60,000 bases of DNA from contig CM022673.1 of assembly GCA_012295275.1 (NCBI GenBank), positions 14,801,288 through 14,861,287 of the forward strand, read 5' to 3'. The notes under the pieces are model-generated. The model made no database searches. It saw only the letters and a list, made by a program, of their open reading frames with translations, and had not been told where the DNA came from. The DNA is from Chrysomallon squamiferum. Lineage: Eukaryota; Mollusca; Gastropoda; Neomphalida; Peltospiridae. The translations under genes and the position numbers were made by a program. Shown here piece after piece: positions 10,525 through 23,843 of the stretch (its first letter is position 1; every line of letters starts with the position of its first letter).

Positions 10525-13500
10525 AACTTGTTACCATGGTAACCAGTCATATGGGTTTCTGCTACATACAAGCTTAGGTCAGTTAATAACAAACAATTAT
10601 TATTGTTTTTGTAGTTGTTAATTATTAATATATAATTTCATTTTGCCTGTACTTATTATATTTAATCAGTCCTTTGTTTCATAGATTAAGTGTATTTACT
10701 TGTTTGTTATACATCAACAGCTGCTGAAATCTGTCTGTCTGACTGTGACGACAGTTTCTGAAATCCAAGTTAGGTTAAAGAAAAAAGATTTTAATATGCT
10801 AAATAAAATAATATATATTTGTATTTATTCTATTATTGTTTTTGTTACTTAGCTTTGAGACTACAAATTTTGCTAGTATTTGTATTAATTTATTTTTGTT
10901 TACTTTGTCATTTTATTGGTTTTTAGCATCTGGGTAATTGCTGAGTTTTATAAAAATAAAATATTATAATTTTCAAAACAGCTTTTTCAAATTTAACTAT
11001 GTAAAAATCTTTAAAACTTGAATATTTCATTTAAATATCCATTTAAAGATTGAAATAGTAATAAAAACTGATGTCTAGTCTGCTGCTTTAACAGTTAAAT
11101 ACTGAGCATGGTGCAGTTCTTTAGTTTTCAGTCAGATTATGATTTTAATGAACCTGAAAACCTTTTTTGGTACACTGACACATTGCTACTTTTAAAAAAT
11201 TATTTAAAATTATATGAATGTTATTTTATAAAGTTATAGTCATTGTTGATTGCAGATGCAGCATCAAATCCTGAATGTCGTATTTTTTTATGGCAGAAAT
11301 TGATTTTCATTCTGTAAATTTTTTTGACCATTTTACATTTTATTCATTTCTAAGAAAGCATGAAATATCTAAATTTTATTTATTTTTATCCAGATTATAC
11401 TTATCTGACACTACCATTTTAATAACTATACGTAATATAGCGAAGTATATTTAATACTTAAATGAAATAAAATAGTTGTTATCTGGTTTTGTTGTTGTTT
11501 AAATTACCTGTGTTAATTAATGCAGTCGAGTGATGTAAGGTGACTCTTTCACTGGACTCTTGTCTTCAGTTTAATCAAAGTTTACAAGTTTTATAAACAC
11601 TGGAAAATATTCATGGCTGTTTTAACAACAAACCAATGGACAGAGATGTAAGAATTTATTCAACATTTCCAAGGCACAGTTTGTCAGTATAAAGAGTTAA
11701 ATTGCAAAAATACATATTTATAAAACATAATGTTGAAATATCTCTGTTGAATGAATGTCTAAACGTTTTACATTAACAATAATTTACAATTATTTAACTC
11801 ATTTTTAAAATGTTTTAGACTTCCTTTTGAGATTAAATAAACTGATTTAGACAGAAAACCCAAAACACACAAATTAGCTCATTCTCTTGTTCCATGGACT
11901 GAAGTTCAAAACAGCTGCTTGTATCTTTGGTCAGATTTTCCTGTGCAGCATCAAGTTTGTTTAGAAACTTTTTTTTTTCTTCTTTAGTAAAAACACCTCA
12001 CATCACTGTATACAATAAATAAAATTCCCAAAACTATATATAAATCAGTTACATATTATGTACATGGATATAAATCAATAGTAAAAATTCAAAAAATTTC
12101 TAAAATTAATACAAGATCTAAAATGATTATAATTACACCTGAAATTAATTAAAACAAATTAAGTATTTAACTTTAGTTATTTTTCGCTCATTTATGTAAG
12201 TAAAAAAAAATCAGGAATACATTAACAGTTAGTTACTTATTATGAAATGTCTACGTGGTAAAGAACTGATTTCACTGGTGATCAGATTGGGTTTTTTCAT
12301 ATATAGAACACATTCCGGTTTAACACAAATTCAGAAAAAATGTTTTTATATGCACAAATCATGCAGGCTGTGTATAAAAATAATGTTTAACATTGCATAT
12401 TGTAGATCTAGCAAAGCTTAACACTTAATGTTCCACTCGTAACAAAAATAAACAAGTTTCTAAAATGACATGTCAAAATCATTATGAAATACAGAATGTG
12501 AAAATCCTGGTTTGAATTAATCTTTATATGCAAATGAAACAATATTTATAAATTTTATGTTATTTACATGATAATTTAAAAAAATGGAAATTAATTTAGA
12601 GCATGTTTCATGATTTTTAAAGTTAGTTCATTCAAAACCTTGTTATCAGATAATTTTTAACTTTAAAAATTCAGTTAATTCCTTATAACAAAGATTTGTT
12701 GATGTTTTGGGGGTGGTTTTTTTTCTAAATTAATAATATTAAAGCTCATATATTTAAAACAAAAACACAAGGTATGACATAATTGTAAAAGTTGTGACTG
12801 ACAAAATCTTTAAAAAGAAAATTTAAATTTTTCTATGCAAAATTAATCAATAAAATCTGACTAGTTTCCACTGAAAGAAATAAAATGAACTAAAATTTAA
12901 GAACAAATAAAAATAAATATAATAATTTTAGTTATGTAACTAACTGAAATATGACTTAGTGTAGTACTTTTGTTTGTGAGTGTGAGAATAGGTGTGCGAG
13001 TGTGTGTGCATGTTTCTTTCAGTGTTAACTTGTTGTAATGTATGTGCGTGTGTGCGATCCAAAACATTATGTTGCAAGTTAAGCCTACTCTAGCAAAACA
13101 ATTGGGATTAGTTTTGAGTGGAATGTTGAAGTGAATACTCATATACGCGTAACTTAAACAAACAAAAAACAAGCAGCTCTAACCTTCCTTTTACCAAAGC
13201 CTGCTTACTGCACAGCTGTAAACTTGTTTAAAAGCAAAATCCTTTGAAAACACAAAATCTATTATTTACACATACTTGTTTATTTTAAAAAGAAAAGAAA
13301 ATGTAGCACTTAATAACTTTAAGACACAGTGTGTATTTAGAAGGCTGCAACATGAAACACCCAGTGCATCTAAACAAAATCTTTAAAAATGTGTGAGATT
13401 TTACAAATACCTGCTGCACCAGTCACTGAATGAAGTCACTGTACAACTAACAATACAGTTCTTGTGTAACCTTCTAGTTCCTGTACAACCGTATACAATT

Positions 13501-14915
13501 TTTGTACAACCATACAGAGTTTCTGTACAATCATATACAGTTCTTGTACAACAGTGACATGTCATCAACAATTTCAGTAATTTCTTTTACATTGTTTCGG
13601 TAGATTATTTACCACTGTTGTAAGAAACACAAATCATTTTAGGTACAGATGAATACATTCTGTGGTATATACCAGTTAATATGTAATGAGAAAAATTACA
13701 TTATAATCAGCATTTGTAACAATGTAATCAACAAAATTAATGATAATCAGCATAATGTAAACATCAGTATTATGTGCTCTCTAGATTTTAAAAACAGTTT
13801 TCTCTCACTTTGAAACTGTTAACATAAAGATGTGTTAAGGTTTTGTTAAAAAAAATCCATGTTAGTCAAAATGTTTAATGTTTTTTGTGAAAATATCTTC
13901 TCTTTTTTTTTTGCCCCCCCGCTAAAATCTACAAATTATTTCACAATTTTTCATAAACTTGTATAAATATCATAATCTCAGATGGCTGTGTTCTTTAACA
14001 TCAGTTAAAAATGTAAGTAAAGTTAACAACATCAGTTAAACAGATTACATAGTACAGTTAGTCAGTTTATTAGTAACGGCCATATATACTAAATTTTTAA
14101 CCTGGTGTTGTTAAATAACATTACAATAAATAAGGAAAAAGCAACCAAGAATCCATTCTTTGTCCTGTTTTGTCATTAAGTGTACTGCAATTCAGATGTC
14201 TAACGTAACTGATACAAACTAGTTACTTGGTTGATTAAAGACAGACAAAACTCATTTCTAACAAAAATGTCATTTTGTGTGTATAAAAAAATATTGTTTC
14301 TGGACAAAACATCAAACTTGGATGTTGAATTGTTCTGCTGTTTTACTGAGGAATACTGTCATATGACTGAAAGTGGGTCTGCAATGAAAGAAAAGAAAAT
14401 CAGAAAATTAGTAACAAAATTAAATATTTGTATTTAGTAGCATAGAGAGAAATGTTTCTTTTTACTTTGAGTATAGATAAAACATCTCTATGTATGGATT
14501 AGTATTCACCTGAACAGAGAAAACATAGATTATTTTTTTATTTAATTTTTTTTAACATAACACATGTGTAAGTACAGTTCAATGATTTACATCTACTAGT
14601 AGGTTAAATTAAGTTTTTACTTGTATATCCACTAGAAAATATTTAATACTCACATATACTAGTAAAGAGAAAACACTAATGTTTTTGAGTACTGATTAAG
14701 TATTTATTTGCACTACTGATTTATGTACTTCCTTGTATGTGTTACTAGTGTCACATACTACTAATAAATCAGTGCTGACACAGATCACACACAAGAAAAC
14801 AGTTTTTTCTTATCACAAATCAAACAGTTAACAGAATTGTTTCTAATTTTATAAACTAGAACACATGCACCTGATTTACTAACTATTCACATCTAAGTAA
14901 AAACAGCAGTTATGG
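10525..14915. other. Long AT-rich 3' region between IDO and PLEKHF
   Basis: Holds the IDO 3' UTR (AATAAA at 10802 and further ones to about 11466) and probably the distal 3' UTR of the minus-strand PLEKHF gene. A degenerate tandem repeat of about 25 bp (ctgtacaaccatacag-like) is at 13440-13555. No coding exon was recognised; the short open frames here have no splice or codon support. Confidence 0.5.
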
Positions 14916-14923
14916 TCTTAGAC

Positions 14924-15376
14924 CAGGGGCAGGCAAACCTTTTAAAACAGGGACTGGATGGATCTTTTAGAAAAAGCATGAGGGACAGAACAGGAAATGA
15001 GAACAAAAAAAAATTTCAATATGTGTATTTTTATGTAACAGTAAATTCAGTGTCAGGTTTAATTGATGTGGTGGATAAGGACAGAATGTCATATAGTTTG
15101 CATATTTGATGAAATGGATAAGGACAGAATGTCATATAGTTTGCATATTTTGAAATGAATGAAGCAAGCAGCCATTGATGCAGGCACTATTGATTCGATC
15201 AGTGCCTTTTAGAAGTCTTAAATTTTAAACTTGATTGTGACTTGAATAAAAAGATAACTGACTTTATTTCACTGGCTTTTATTTTGCTGTCTCATGGCCC
15301 AAATGGCAATGTTAATTGTGAACAGTTTGATGGGCCAGACAATAAACCTTCACAGGCCAGAGTTTGCCCGCCCCTG
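14924..15376. mobile_element. Non-autonomous hAT-type DNA transposon (453 bp)
   Basis: The element starts CAGGGGCAGGCAAACC and ends TTTGCCCGCCCCTG, giving imperfect terminal inverted repeats of about 16 bp of the CAGGGG...CCCCTG hAT type. It is flanked by a perfect 8-bp target-site duplication TCTTAGAC (14916-14923 and 15377-15384), which is diagnostic for hAT insertion. There is no transposase frame. Inside is a direct repeat of about 44 bp (gataaggacagaatgtcata) near 15075-15150. Confidence 0.9.
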
Positions 15377-16074
15377 TCTTAGACAGATTCAGCTAAAATA
15401 AATTTATTTGTTTATTCATTTCATTTTGCATCATTTTTGTGCATTTTTTTATTTAAGTATAAAAACTGGACTCAGGTGATATTCTTTTTAGTGAGGAATT
15501 TTCATAGTTTCACAGCAAACTCAAAAGAATAAAAATATCAGATAAACTTAAAGAGTAAAGATTAGAAAAGTGAATATGTTAACAGTGTATGTCATCTTCA
15601 TTCTGCTCAACACTGACTAAATTTTAAATGACTTCTTTACTGTAAGAAATACAACACAATGTGCATATTCTGTCATAAATGTATTTTGTATTATTTATGT
15701 TACAAATAGCAAACAATTTGTAGGTTTTTACTGAATTATAATGATTAATTATCCGTTCATTTATATTTGTTTTTCTTTTTGTAATTAAAATAATAGTAGC
15801 TGTATTAATGTCATGAAATTAAATCTGTGCACTCAAACTAAACATGGAAATATATCTCCAATCTACACTGTGTATAAAAAATCTTATCTGCACTTCTAGA
15901 AATTAAATAAATCAAATCTACTCTGTTTGAAAATGAAAAAATGTTTAGGCTCTGCAAACAACACACACAGTAAACACTTTCTTCTCAGAGACAAAAAATG
16001 GAATATTAATTAATTAAAAGTAAAGATTTTGCATACAAAGGAATGTAATATAAAGAAGAAGAAACAAAACATAC

Positions 16075-16521
16075 GGGTCATTCCATGTCAAATCACCCAA
16101 CAGGTTAAACCCGACCGTCTCAGATTTTTATGAAACTTAGTAAACTTGTTGACTGGAATCCCACAGCACCAAATCTGAAATTTTAGGCCAATCGGACCAG
16201 TGGTGCTTGAGATATGGCCCCCTCAAATTTTGAGATTTTGGAAAAAATGGGCATGACCACCAACCTTTGAACTTATATCTCAGGAAATATTACACCCAGG
16301 AAACTTTTATATGTTTTAGTTAACATGTGGGAGATTAAATTTCAATAAAGGTCATCTCAAGGTCATGTGATCCACAGTGTCAATTTCAGGGGGTCATATC
16401 TCCCACACCACTGGTTCGATTGGCCTACAATTTCAGATTTGGTACTGTGGGATTCCACTCAACCTAAGACAGTTGGGTTTAAAAAAATTGGGGGGGGGGG
16501 TGATTTGTCATGGAATGACCC
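16075..16521. mobile_element. Long-inverted-repeat (foldback-like) DNA element, 447 bp
   Basis: Starts GGGTCATTCCATGTCAAATC and ends GATTTGTCATGGAATGACCC. The two arms stay complementary for about 140 bp each, sharing for example ggaatcccacag, aggccaatcg and accagtggtg. The flanking bases ATAC (16071-16074) and ATAC (16522-16525) form a 4-bp target-site duplication. There is no transposase. A run of eleven or more G lies at 16490-16500. It sits just beyond the last PLEKHF exon, probably in its 3' UTR. Confidence 0.85.
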
Positions 16522-16578
16522 ATACTCAAACAAATATAAATAAAATAATTACAATTCAAAACACAATAACATACTTCA

Positions 16579-19500
16579 TTAACATATACTACCTTTCAAA
16601 CGGTCTCTGAAGTCATAATTCGGTAACTATAGAGACAGAAACCATGACAACAATATTTAAATACATGAAGTAAGAAAATATTAATGTAATATAATCACTG
16701 CACAATACTTAAAGACAAATAAACAGATAAAGACAGAAAACCATGTAAACAACCAATCAGAGAAATTTGAAAGTAATTTAACTATAAAAGTTATGATATT
16801 TACTAAATTAACCTTGTAACACCAGTTATCAACTATTAGTATGTATTAAACTAATATTATATATATTACAGAGTAAATACTATTAACACAAATTAACTAA
16901 TAAGTGAAAACCTACATTTGCAGGAACAGAACCATTTGTTGTCTCATCATCATCAGATGAGTCTCCCGAAGAGTTGCCTGTCCCTGCTGAGTTTGTTGAG
17001 TCTGAAATTACATTATCCTTTATTGTTAGCAAAGTTGGTAGCGCACTGTTTATCATGTTATTTGTGCTCTCTACAATCACACAATAGCTCTACATGTCTG
17101 TGTGTTGTTATTACAGATTTAAGATAACATTAACAGTTGTCAGTGATATAAATAAGTATTAAAGTCAGTGAGATAAGATATGATAATGTGACATGTTTAT
17201 AGTGTTACAGATAACAGATAACTCACATGTTTGCGTTGTCAGTGATATAAGAAATGATAATGGGACAGGTACGAGACAACTCACATGTTTTGGAGTTGCT
17301 GTCAGAAGATAACATGTGGTAACAAGTTAAGCAGACTCTCAGTGGTTTGTCCGACTGCTCGGGAAACGGCCATTTCTGGTTCGAACATGGATGACACACC
17401 ACTTTGCCGCAGTTCCTGCAGTGATGCTGTAACCACAGAAACAGAAACTACGTCAGTTATATTTAGAATACATTTCTACGAACACAAACAAAAGAAAGAA
17501 ACAATAAATGAAGAAAGAAAGAAAACCACAAAATAAACACACAATTTTTGTTAAAATCTGATACCAAAGGGAAATGCAATTACCTATTTAACTTTTGTTT
17601 AGAGTCAAAGTTTCAGAAAAATAACGACTGTAAGACTACAATATAAATGTTTTATACAACAAAATAGTATAAAATTTGTTGGAGTTAGCCTTACTTTTAA
17701 ATGTCTCACTGCCCTTTTTAGCGAACTGGCAGAACTGAGACTCTATTTTGATACAGGTTGAATTTACAGCATTATAGGACCTCAGCAAAGCAGTGTGCAC
17801 TGAGGCCCCTAACTACACAATGTTCACATAAAAATTAACTTTAATATTTGTTCATTATCTTCAGTAAAGCACATGCTAAATATGCATTTTCCAATAATGA
17901 ATACTGACAGTTTATTTTTTGTATATTTATTGACAGCTAGTCACAATAAGCATAGATTTGCATGGGGCCCCTGTGCTCATGGGGCTCTGGATAACTGCTC
18001 AGTGTGCTTGTGTGTTAAAATGTCCCTGATTCTGATATCAAAATCCTAGATCTGACTTTGTGTAATACTCTCTTTTCTCTCTGACAAGGTCTATATCAGA
18101 TTTAAACATCTTGGTTGACCTACTGAATCATCTCTCTGGAACTGATATAACAAAGGTCATGCATGCACTATGCTGTCTGGGGGAAGGTGCATTTAAGAGA
18201 TCCCTTGTTGCTAAATGGAAAGAGTAACTTATGAAGTGACAGCAACAGGTTTCCTCTCTGCGTTTCTGTAAGCAGAGGTGTGACACCAAACAACTGTAAA
18301 CATAATGTGTCAAGTCTTAGTCGATAAAACGTTTTTATTTCTTTGTTTTTTTTATCCAATCTTTTTAAACATTATAACTTGACACACAGACTGGCTCTGT
18401 GGTGATGTTGGAGACAAAGTTTTACTTACTCGTCTGTTGATCATGGAGAACTCATACTTGTTACAGTGCATGCACACAGTAGCAGACGAGTCAGGCATCC
18501 AGACAGGAGCCTCTTTACCAGACACTGGATCTACACCACCTGTAAATACATAAATCTAATCTACACCACTTTCAAAAGCAATTTAATCTACAGCATCCAG
18601 AAATGTATAAATCCAATCTACACGATACAGAAATGTATCTTTAATCTACATCATGTAGACAGAAACAATCTAATCTACACTTAACTGAAATTACACAAGT
18701 GTAATTTACTCCATTTGAAAAAAGCACAAATATTAATGTAAACAACTGAAAATGGACAAACTTCAGTACCTTTTGTCATATTAAGTCTGGGTTTAAAAAA
18801 GAAGAAGATAAAAATCAAGTAAAAACCTTTAGTTATCAAGTCATTGACACATTTTCTAATGTGAGCCATCCATTCTTTCTTCTCAGTTACTGTGGCAGCG
18901 TGAACAACAAACGATTTGTGTGGACTGATTATCTTCCAGCCGTTCTTATTAGCTGAACCCAGACACAAAAAAAATTCTTTATTAAAATATATCTTAGAGG
19001 AACATTTTTTATATAAAACACATTTTACACTTGCTAGACAATACTTTTAGAAATCACAGTGATATACAGAGAAGATTGAAAATATTAAAAATATTTGTTA
19101 GTGGTTTTCATTTTCACCTTTTATGTGCTTAATAAAGCTACTTAATATTATTTATATTATCACCATTTAAAAAATTACTCAAATTTATTTATATTATCAT
19201 TTAATAAAACTCTAATGTTTTATTTTTATTATTATTTAATATAACTGCTCAGTTTTAAATTCATACTTGAATTATCAGGGACATCTTCTAACTTGACATC
19301 TTTGATAGGAATCACATGTTGTTTGTTGTACTGAAAACAAAACAAGAAACCTGTGAGACATTTGTACAGTAACAAAAAACAAAAACATCAGTTTATGTCA
19401 ACTGTAAACCTGTGATATACCAAATGTATTATATATTTTAATAACAAATATAGTAATGCTGTTATATTTACTTAACATAGTAAATATATCACAGCTAATT

Positions 19501-20625
19501 AACAAACCACTGACAGTAATGATATTATAATTAATTAACAAACACAAACAGACAGATTACATTTATCAAACTAAAATAATCATCTCTGAATACATTTTTT
19601 TTTTTAGAAAAATTTGTGCAAACAATGTTTTACTTACATTAATAAAAATAAATATACATTACAAAAACATGTAGGACAAAGATAAAAATAAAAAATAATA
19701 AAAAATGTCTCACTCTTTTCTTATGTATTACAATATTTCCATACACGATGATGTCATTGAACAGAAAAAATATTCGTGGTTTTGTTTTTTTACGACACAT
19801 TTTTGTGAGGACACCTTCTCCAACCAACACCCGTCCATGTTTCTGGAGTGGCTGCAATACACAGAAATGTATTTACTTTGACAGAAACAGAAATATGTTT
19901 ACACTGACAGAAACAGAAATATGTTTACATTGACAGAAACAGAAATATGTTTTCATTGACAGAAACAGAAATATGTTTACAGTGACAGAAACAGAAATAT
20001 GTTTACACTGACAGAAACAGAAATATGTTTACACTGACAGAAACAGAAATATGTTTATACTGAGAGAAACAGAAATATGTTTACATTGACAAAAACAGAA
20101 ATATGTTTACACTGATAAAAACAGAAATATGTTTACAATAACACAAACAAATAATATAAATTAAAAAAACAGGATTATTTAAAGAAACAATACAAGCAAG
20201 TTATTACATACTCTGTATTTTATTTTATTAAGAAAAAGTAAACATACCTCACCACTGGACCCAAAACACTGCTCCACACAAGCAATGCGCCTTGCATTGG
20301 CCTCGGAATTTACTGAAACAACAACAAAAAATTGAGAGAGAAAACAAAAAAAACTTTTAAAACTGAGTGACGAGATCTCTGTAGTGAGCACACAAATAGA
20401 ATTCTGTGTTGAAAACAATTAACTGTGTACATACATATTTTAAAAAAATCAGGTTTCAGATTGCATACAGAGCTTTTTTAATTAACAGCAGGAAATGTCT
20501 CAGTCAGATTAAAATCTGATTTGTTAAAACTGACCTCTTTTTAAAATACAATATATAAGTAAATAAATAAATAAATAAATAAATAAATACCAATGGAATG
20601 GACTTTAATATTTATTTATGTATAC

Positions 20626-20666
<41 letters not shown>

Positions 20667-23021
20667 AATTTATTTAGTGCAAAATAGATCAGTTTTACAC
20701 ACACATACACACATATTGGGTTCAGTAACATTAAATTAATATTAAAATAATAATTATCCAACATTCATAATCATAACTAGTAATATTTCCTTTTTCTTTT
20801 TCTATACTGTTAACTCATAAAACACAAATAACTGAAATACAAGGTAGTCAATAAACCACAGATCACAAACACTACAAACCAACCTACTCAGTTTACTTAA
20901 ACACCATGGAAAGTAAAACAAATGTATATTTACAAACAGTTAACAAAACCGGTTGCATACTTTTTAAATAAGAAAAAAGAAAACTCACTAATGCAATCCA
21001 TGTTGTAGAAATTTGTGAACAAACAGATTAGTCCTTCCTACTAGACTATGATCTAATTCAGAGGTCAGATATTTTGACAATAACAGATACTGTTACAGGA
21101 AGAAATAGCACACTATAAATATAACATATCCCTTTACTGTACACGACAGAGGTAAGTCATTTTCAAGTTAATCACATCGTTTTTACTTCTGAATACATAT
21201 TTATTTATTTAATTATGTGTTAAAAAAATGTATTTTTGTATTTATTGTTGTATTATTTATAAGCATGCAGAAAAAAAAGGAATGTTGTTTTCAAACACAA
21301 ATTAATTTGTGTGTATCATAAAGGTATTTAAAAATATACTTTATGCTATGTGAAACAAAATTTATTATTTCAAAATTTATTTTCTGTTTTTATTATTTTC
21401 TATTTTTAGTATTTTTATTTATTTACTTTATTATTATTATCTTAAATGTATCAGTATGTTACAAAACATAATCGTCTGATTGATAAACTGAACTGCTTAA
21501 TTTTCATCACTACACTTTTGTTATCAGCAACCTAATCAGACAGCTGTGTTATTTCATGACAGGCACTGCCTGTCAAAAACAAGAATAATGTTTAATACTT
21601 TGTAGTTTTCAGTCTAAATGAATGTTTATCTTTTAGAATCAACACTGGAAAAATTTCAGAAGAGACATAAGCTTTTTACTCTCGGATTTAATGAGATATT
21701 ACTAAATTATCTTATAACACATCTAGATTTTTATACTGAGTATATAACAAAATAAAGAAATAAATAAAATTATAATAATAAAGTACAAAATATGCAAGCA
21801 TGTGATGAATCTAAGCAACTTTCCTGTGATAAACAATATTTTTATTTTCTTCTCCTTTTTACCACATTCCTCTATAAAAAGTCAAAAAACAACCACAAAA
21901 GTGTCATGACAGCTCTGTCTCATGAGGTATTTATCTCAGTAACTATTTGTATATGTAACATATTATACAGAATGTATTGCTGACTAAAATTCTATTAATT
22001 CACAGAAAGGTCAAACAATCACCCTGAAGTATACAAAAATGTACTTATCACTATGAATGAAAATATCTGAGCAGCATCAGCAAATTTTGAACCCTTGTTC
22101 CACCACATGTCTAGAGATAACTATAAGCTACAATTTTATCTGTAAAATTACCGCATTCACAATATTGGTGTTTTAATCTTCAGTTGATTTAAGTGAGAGA
22201 TGAGTGAAATAAAAATTAATTAATGGGGAAACTGTGAAGATATTAAATCATGTATCTGCTGTAAAACCTAAAACTGGATTTTGAAAAAAAAAAAAAAAAA
22301 ATTTCAGTGAAATACTTGCACACACTTAACAGTAATAAAATACAAGCAAGAACAAGATAAATATAAATGATGATAGTGATTAAATAAATAAAATATTACA
22401 AGATAGTCGGATAATTAATCCATCCATCACTCTGTTTAATCATCAATCAAATTATTTCTGTAACATTTTAAATATCAGAAATCATTTTACCAACTCCTGT
22501 TAGTTAATCTTTGTCAAAAACAAACTGATATCTCAATTAAATATTCATCAGAACCAATCAATAAACTGTTTAAAGCACATCCAATATCCTCAGTTTAATT
22601 CAGATATTTCATTTGTTTAACTATTATTTCACAACTAATTTAACTGGTAATCAGATGTATGAACTTGTGTGTGTACTTCATCTGTATGATTTCAGTAAAT
22701 ATTAATTAATTATTGAATTATACTTAATTCAAATATTTTATTAATTCACAATTTATTTATCACACTAGGATATCAACAAATCCAAAAATATTTTATAAAC
22801 CTCAATTATTTGATAATACAAGAACACATATCTATACTTGAGATGATATCTGTTTAGTTTAACATTAATGATTAAAGCTTGTAAGTTTATATGTAAAGTT
22901 AACTGACATTTATACTTAAAAATTAATAACATTTCTCTTTATGAATGATGTAACATATATATATATTATAAACAATAAATTAATTTAAAAAATTATAATC
23001 TGCTGAACTCTTTTTCTCTAT

Positions 23022-23061
<40 letters not shown>

Positions 23062-23563
23062 TACAAGAAACAGAAAGCAAAAATGTTTTTTCATTAAACT
23101 GTTGTTGTTTTTTTTGGGTTTTTTTGTAATGTTCTATTATTAATCACATGAATGGCTGAGTAATAATACTAATAATAATGGGTTTAAAAAGTAAACTAAA
23201 ACTAAATTTACATTGTTTTAGCACATTTTTAGTACTTTATTTTAATTTCTGTCATAATTAATCAACAAATTCTGATAATGGAAAGAAAAGTACAGGTGTC
23301 TAAATTTATACATATGAAGTCGAACCCTTCTCGGCTTCTGGCATGTTAAGTTAACAACTTAAATAATAAAGTTGTTTACAAAATGTCAAAAAATATTTTA
23401 AAGTATAGATTATACTGTCAAATTAAAATGAATACTCATACTGATGGTAACGTTTGCTTAAAATATTGTCAACTTGTATCCTCATTCTGAATACAGAAAT
23501 AGTTATTCAAATGAGTTAGGTAATCAAACATAACTTTAAGAACTTACCTAACCTATCAACCAT
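16579..23563 (-). CDS. PLEKHF2: Phafin: PH and FYVE domain protein (PLEKHF1/2 family)
   Basis: Nine exons, high to low: 23548..23563 (MVDRL), 20248..20312, 19714..19851, 19267..19330, 18827..18952, 18430..18539, 17285..17426, 16916..17001, 16579..16626. They total 795 bp (264 aa; human phafin-2 is about 249). Residues 1-30 match the phafin N-terminus (VNSEANARRI). The PH domain follows (GRVLVGEGVL, FFLFNDIIVYGNIVI, TEKKEWMAHI). Then comes a complete FYVE finger with WMPD, RRHHCRNCG and RVC motifs plus zinc cysteines. The acidic Ser/Asp-rich tail (DSSDDDE) is typical. Phafins bind PI3P on endosomes and lysosomes, aiding endosome fusion and autophagy. The last exon either reads through to TAA at 16579-16581 (RLKGSIC) or splices at 16593|GT to an exon not found. 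It is head-to-head with RNASEK. Confidence 0.93.
17690..18429. other. PLEKHF intron between FYVE exons
   Basis: No exon seen. It contains a moderately GC-rich stretch (17740-18010, with aggcccct and ggggcccct words) that may be an old mobile-element remnant, but no terminal repeats or target-site duplication could be defined. Confidence 0.35.
19878..20150. repeat. 26-bp minisatellite in PLEKHF intron 2
   Basis: About ten copies of a 26-bp unit, acagaaacagaaatatgttt plus six variable bases, lying immediately upstream (on the gene strand) of exon 19714..19851. Copies differ at one or two positions. Confidence 0.9.
20313..23547. other. PLEKHF intron 1
   Basis: A 3.2-kb AT-rich intron. It contains (AAAT)n at about 20566-20590, (TG)n at about 20629-20664 and (AAT)n at about 23024-23058. 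No additional exon or element was recognised. Confidence 0.6.
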
Positions 23564-23843
23564 CTTAAACTTCTTAACTGTGCATATTTGCATTGATACG
23601 CTTGTGATTCATATGCGGATGATGCTAAGTCATCGGCAAATTCCGTTATGAGATCCCGGCAATTTTCGGAATATTATTTTAAAGAGACCGGAATATGTCG
23701 AAAATAATCGATATATTCCGAATTACACACTGAGGAAGTAGTCACATGATTTAGATAGACCGAACACATCAAATATTTTCGCAAAATACTGGATACGAAA
23801 TAAGCTGTCACTGCGGATATATTTATAAATTTACTCTTTTGCG
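23564..23843. promoter_or_regulatory. Candidate bidirectional promoter PLEKHF / RNASEK
   Basis: Only 280 bp separate the start codons of PLEKHF (minus, 23563) and RNASEK (plus, 23844). The interval has clearly more CpG and GC than its surroundings (for example 23625-23700 and 23800-23890), as expected for a shared promoter. No TATA box is evident. Transcription start sites cannot be placed from sequence. Confidence 0.6.

Noticed and set aside
14912-15109. 65-codon frame inside the hAT element
   Set aside because: Too short for transposase and it starts outside the element.
16377-16610. 77-codon frame on +
   Set aside because: Crosses the long-inverted-repeat element and the antisense of the last phafin exon; no homology recognised.
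17690-18010. Possible transposon with aggcccct/ggggccc ends in phafin intron
   Set aside because: No clear inverted termini or target-site duplication could be matched.
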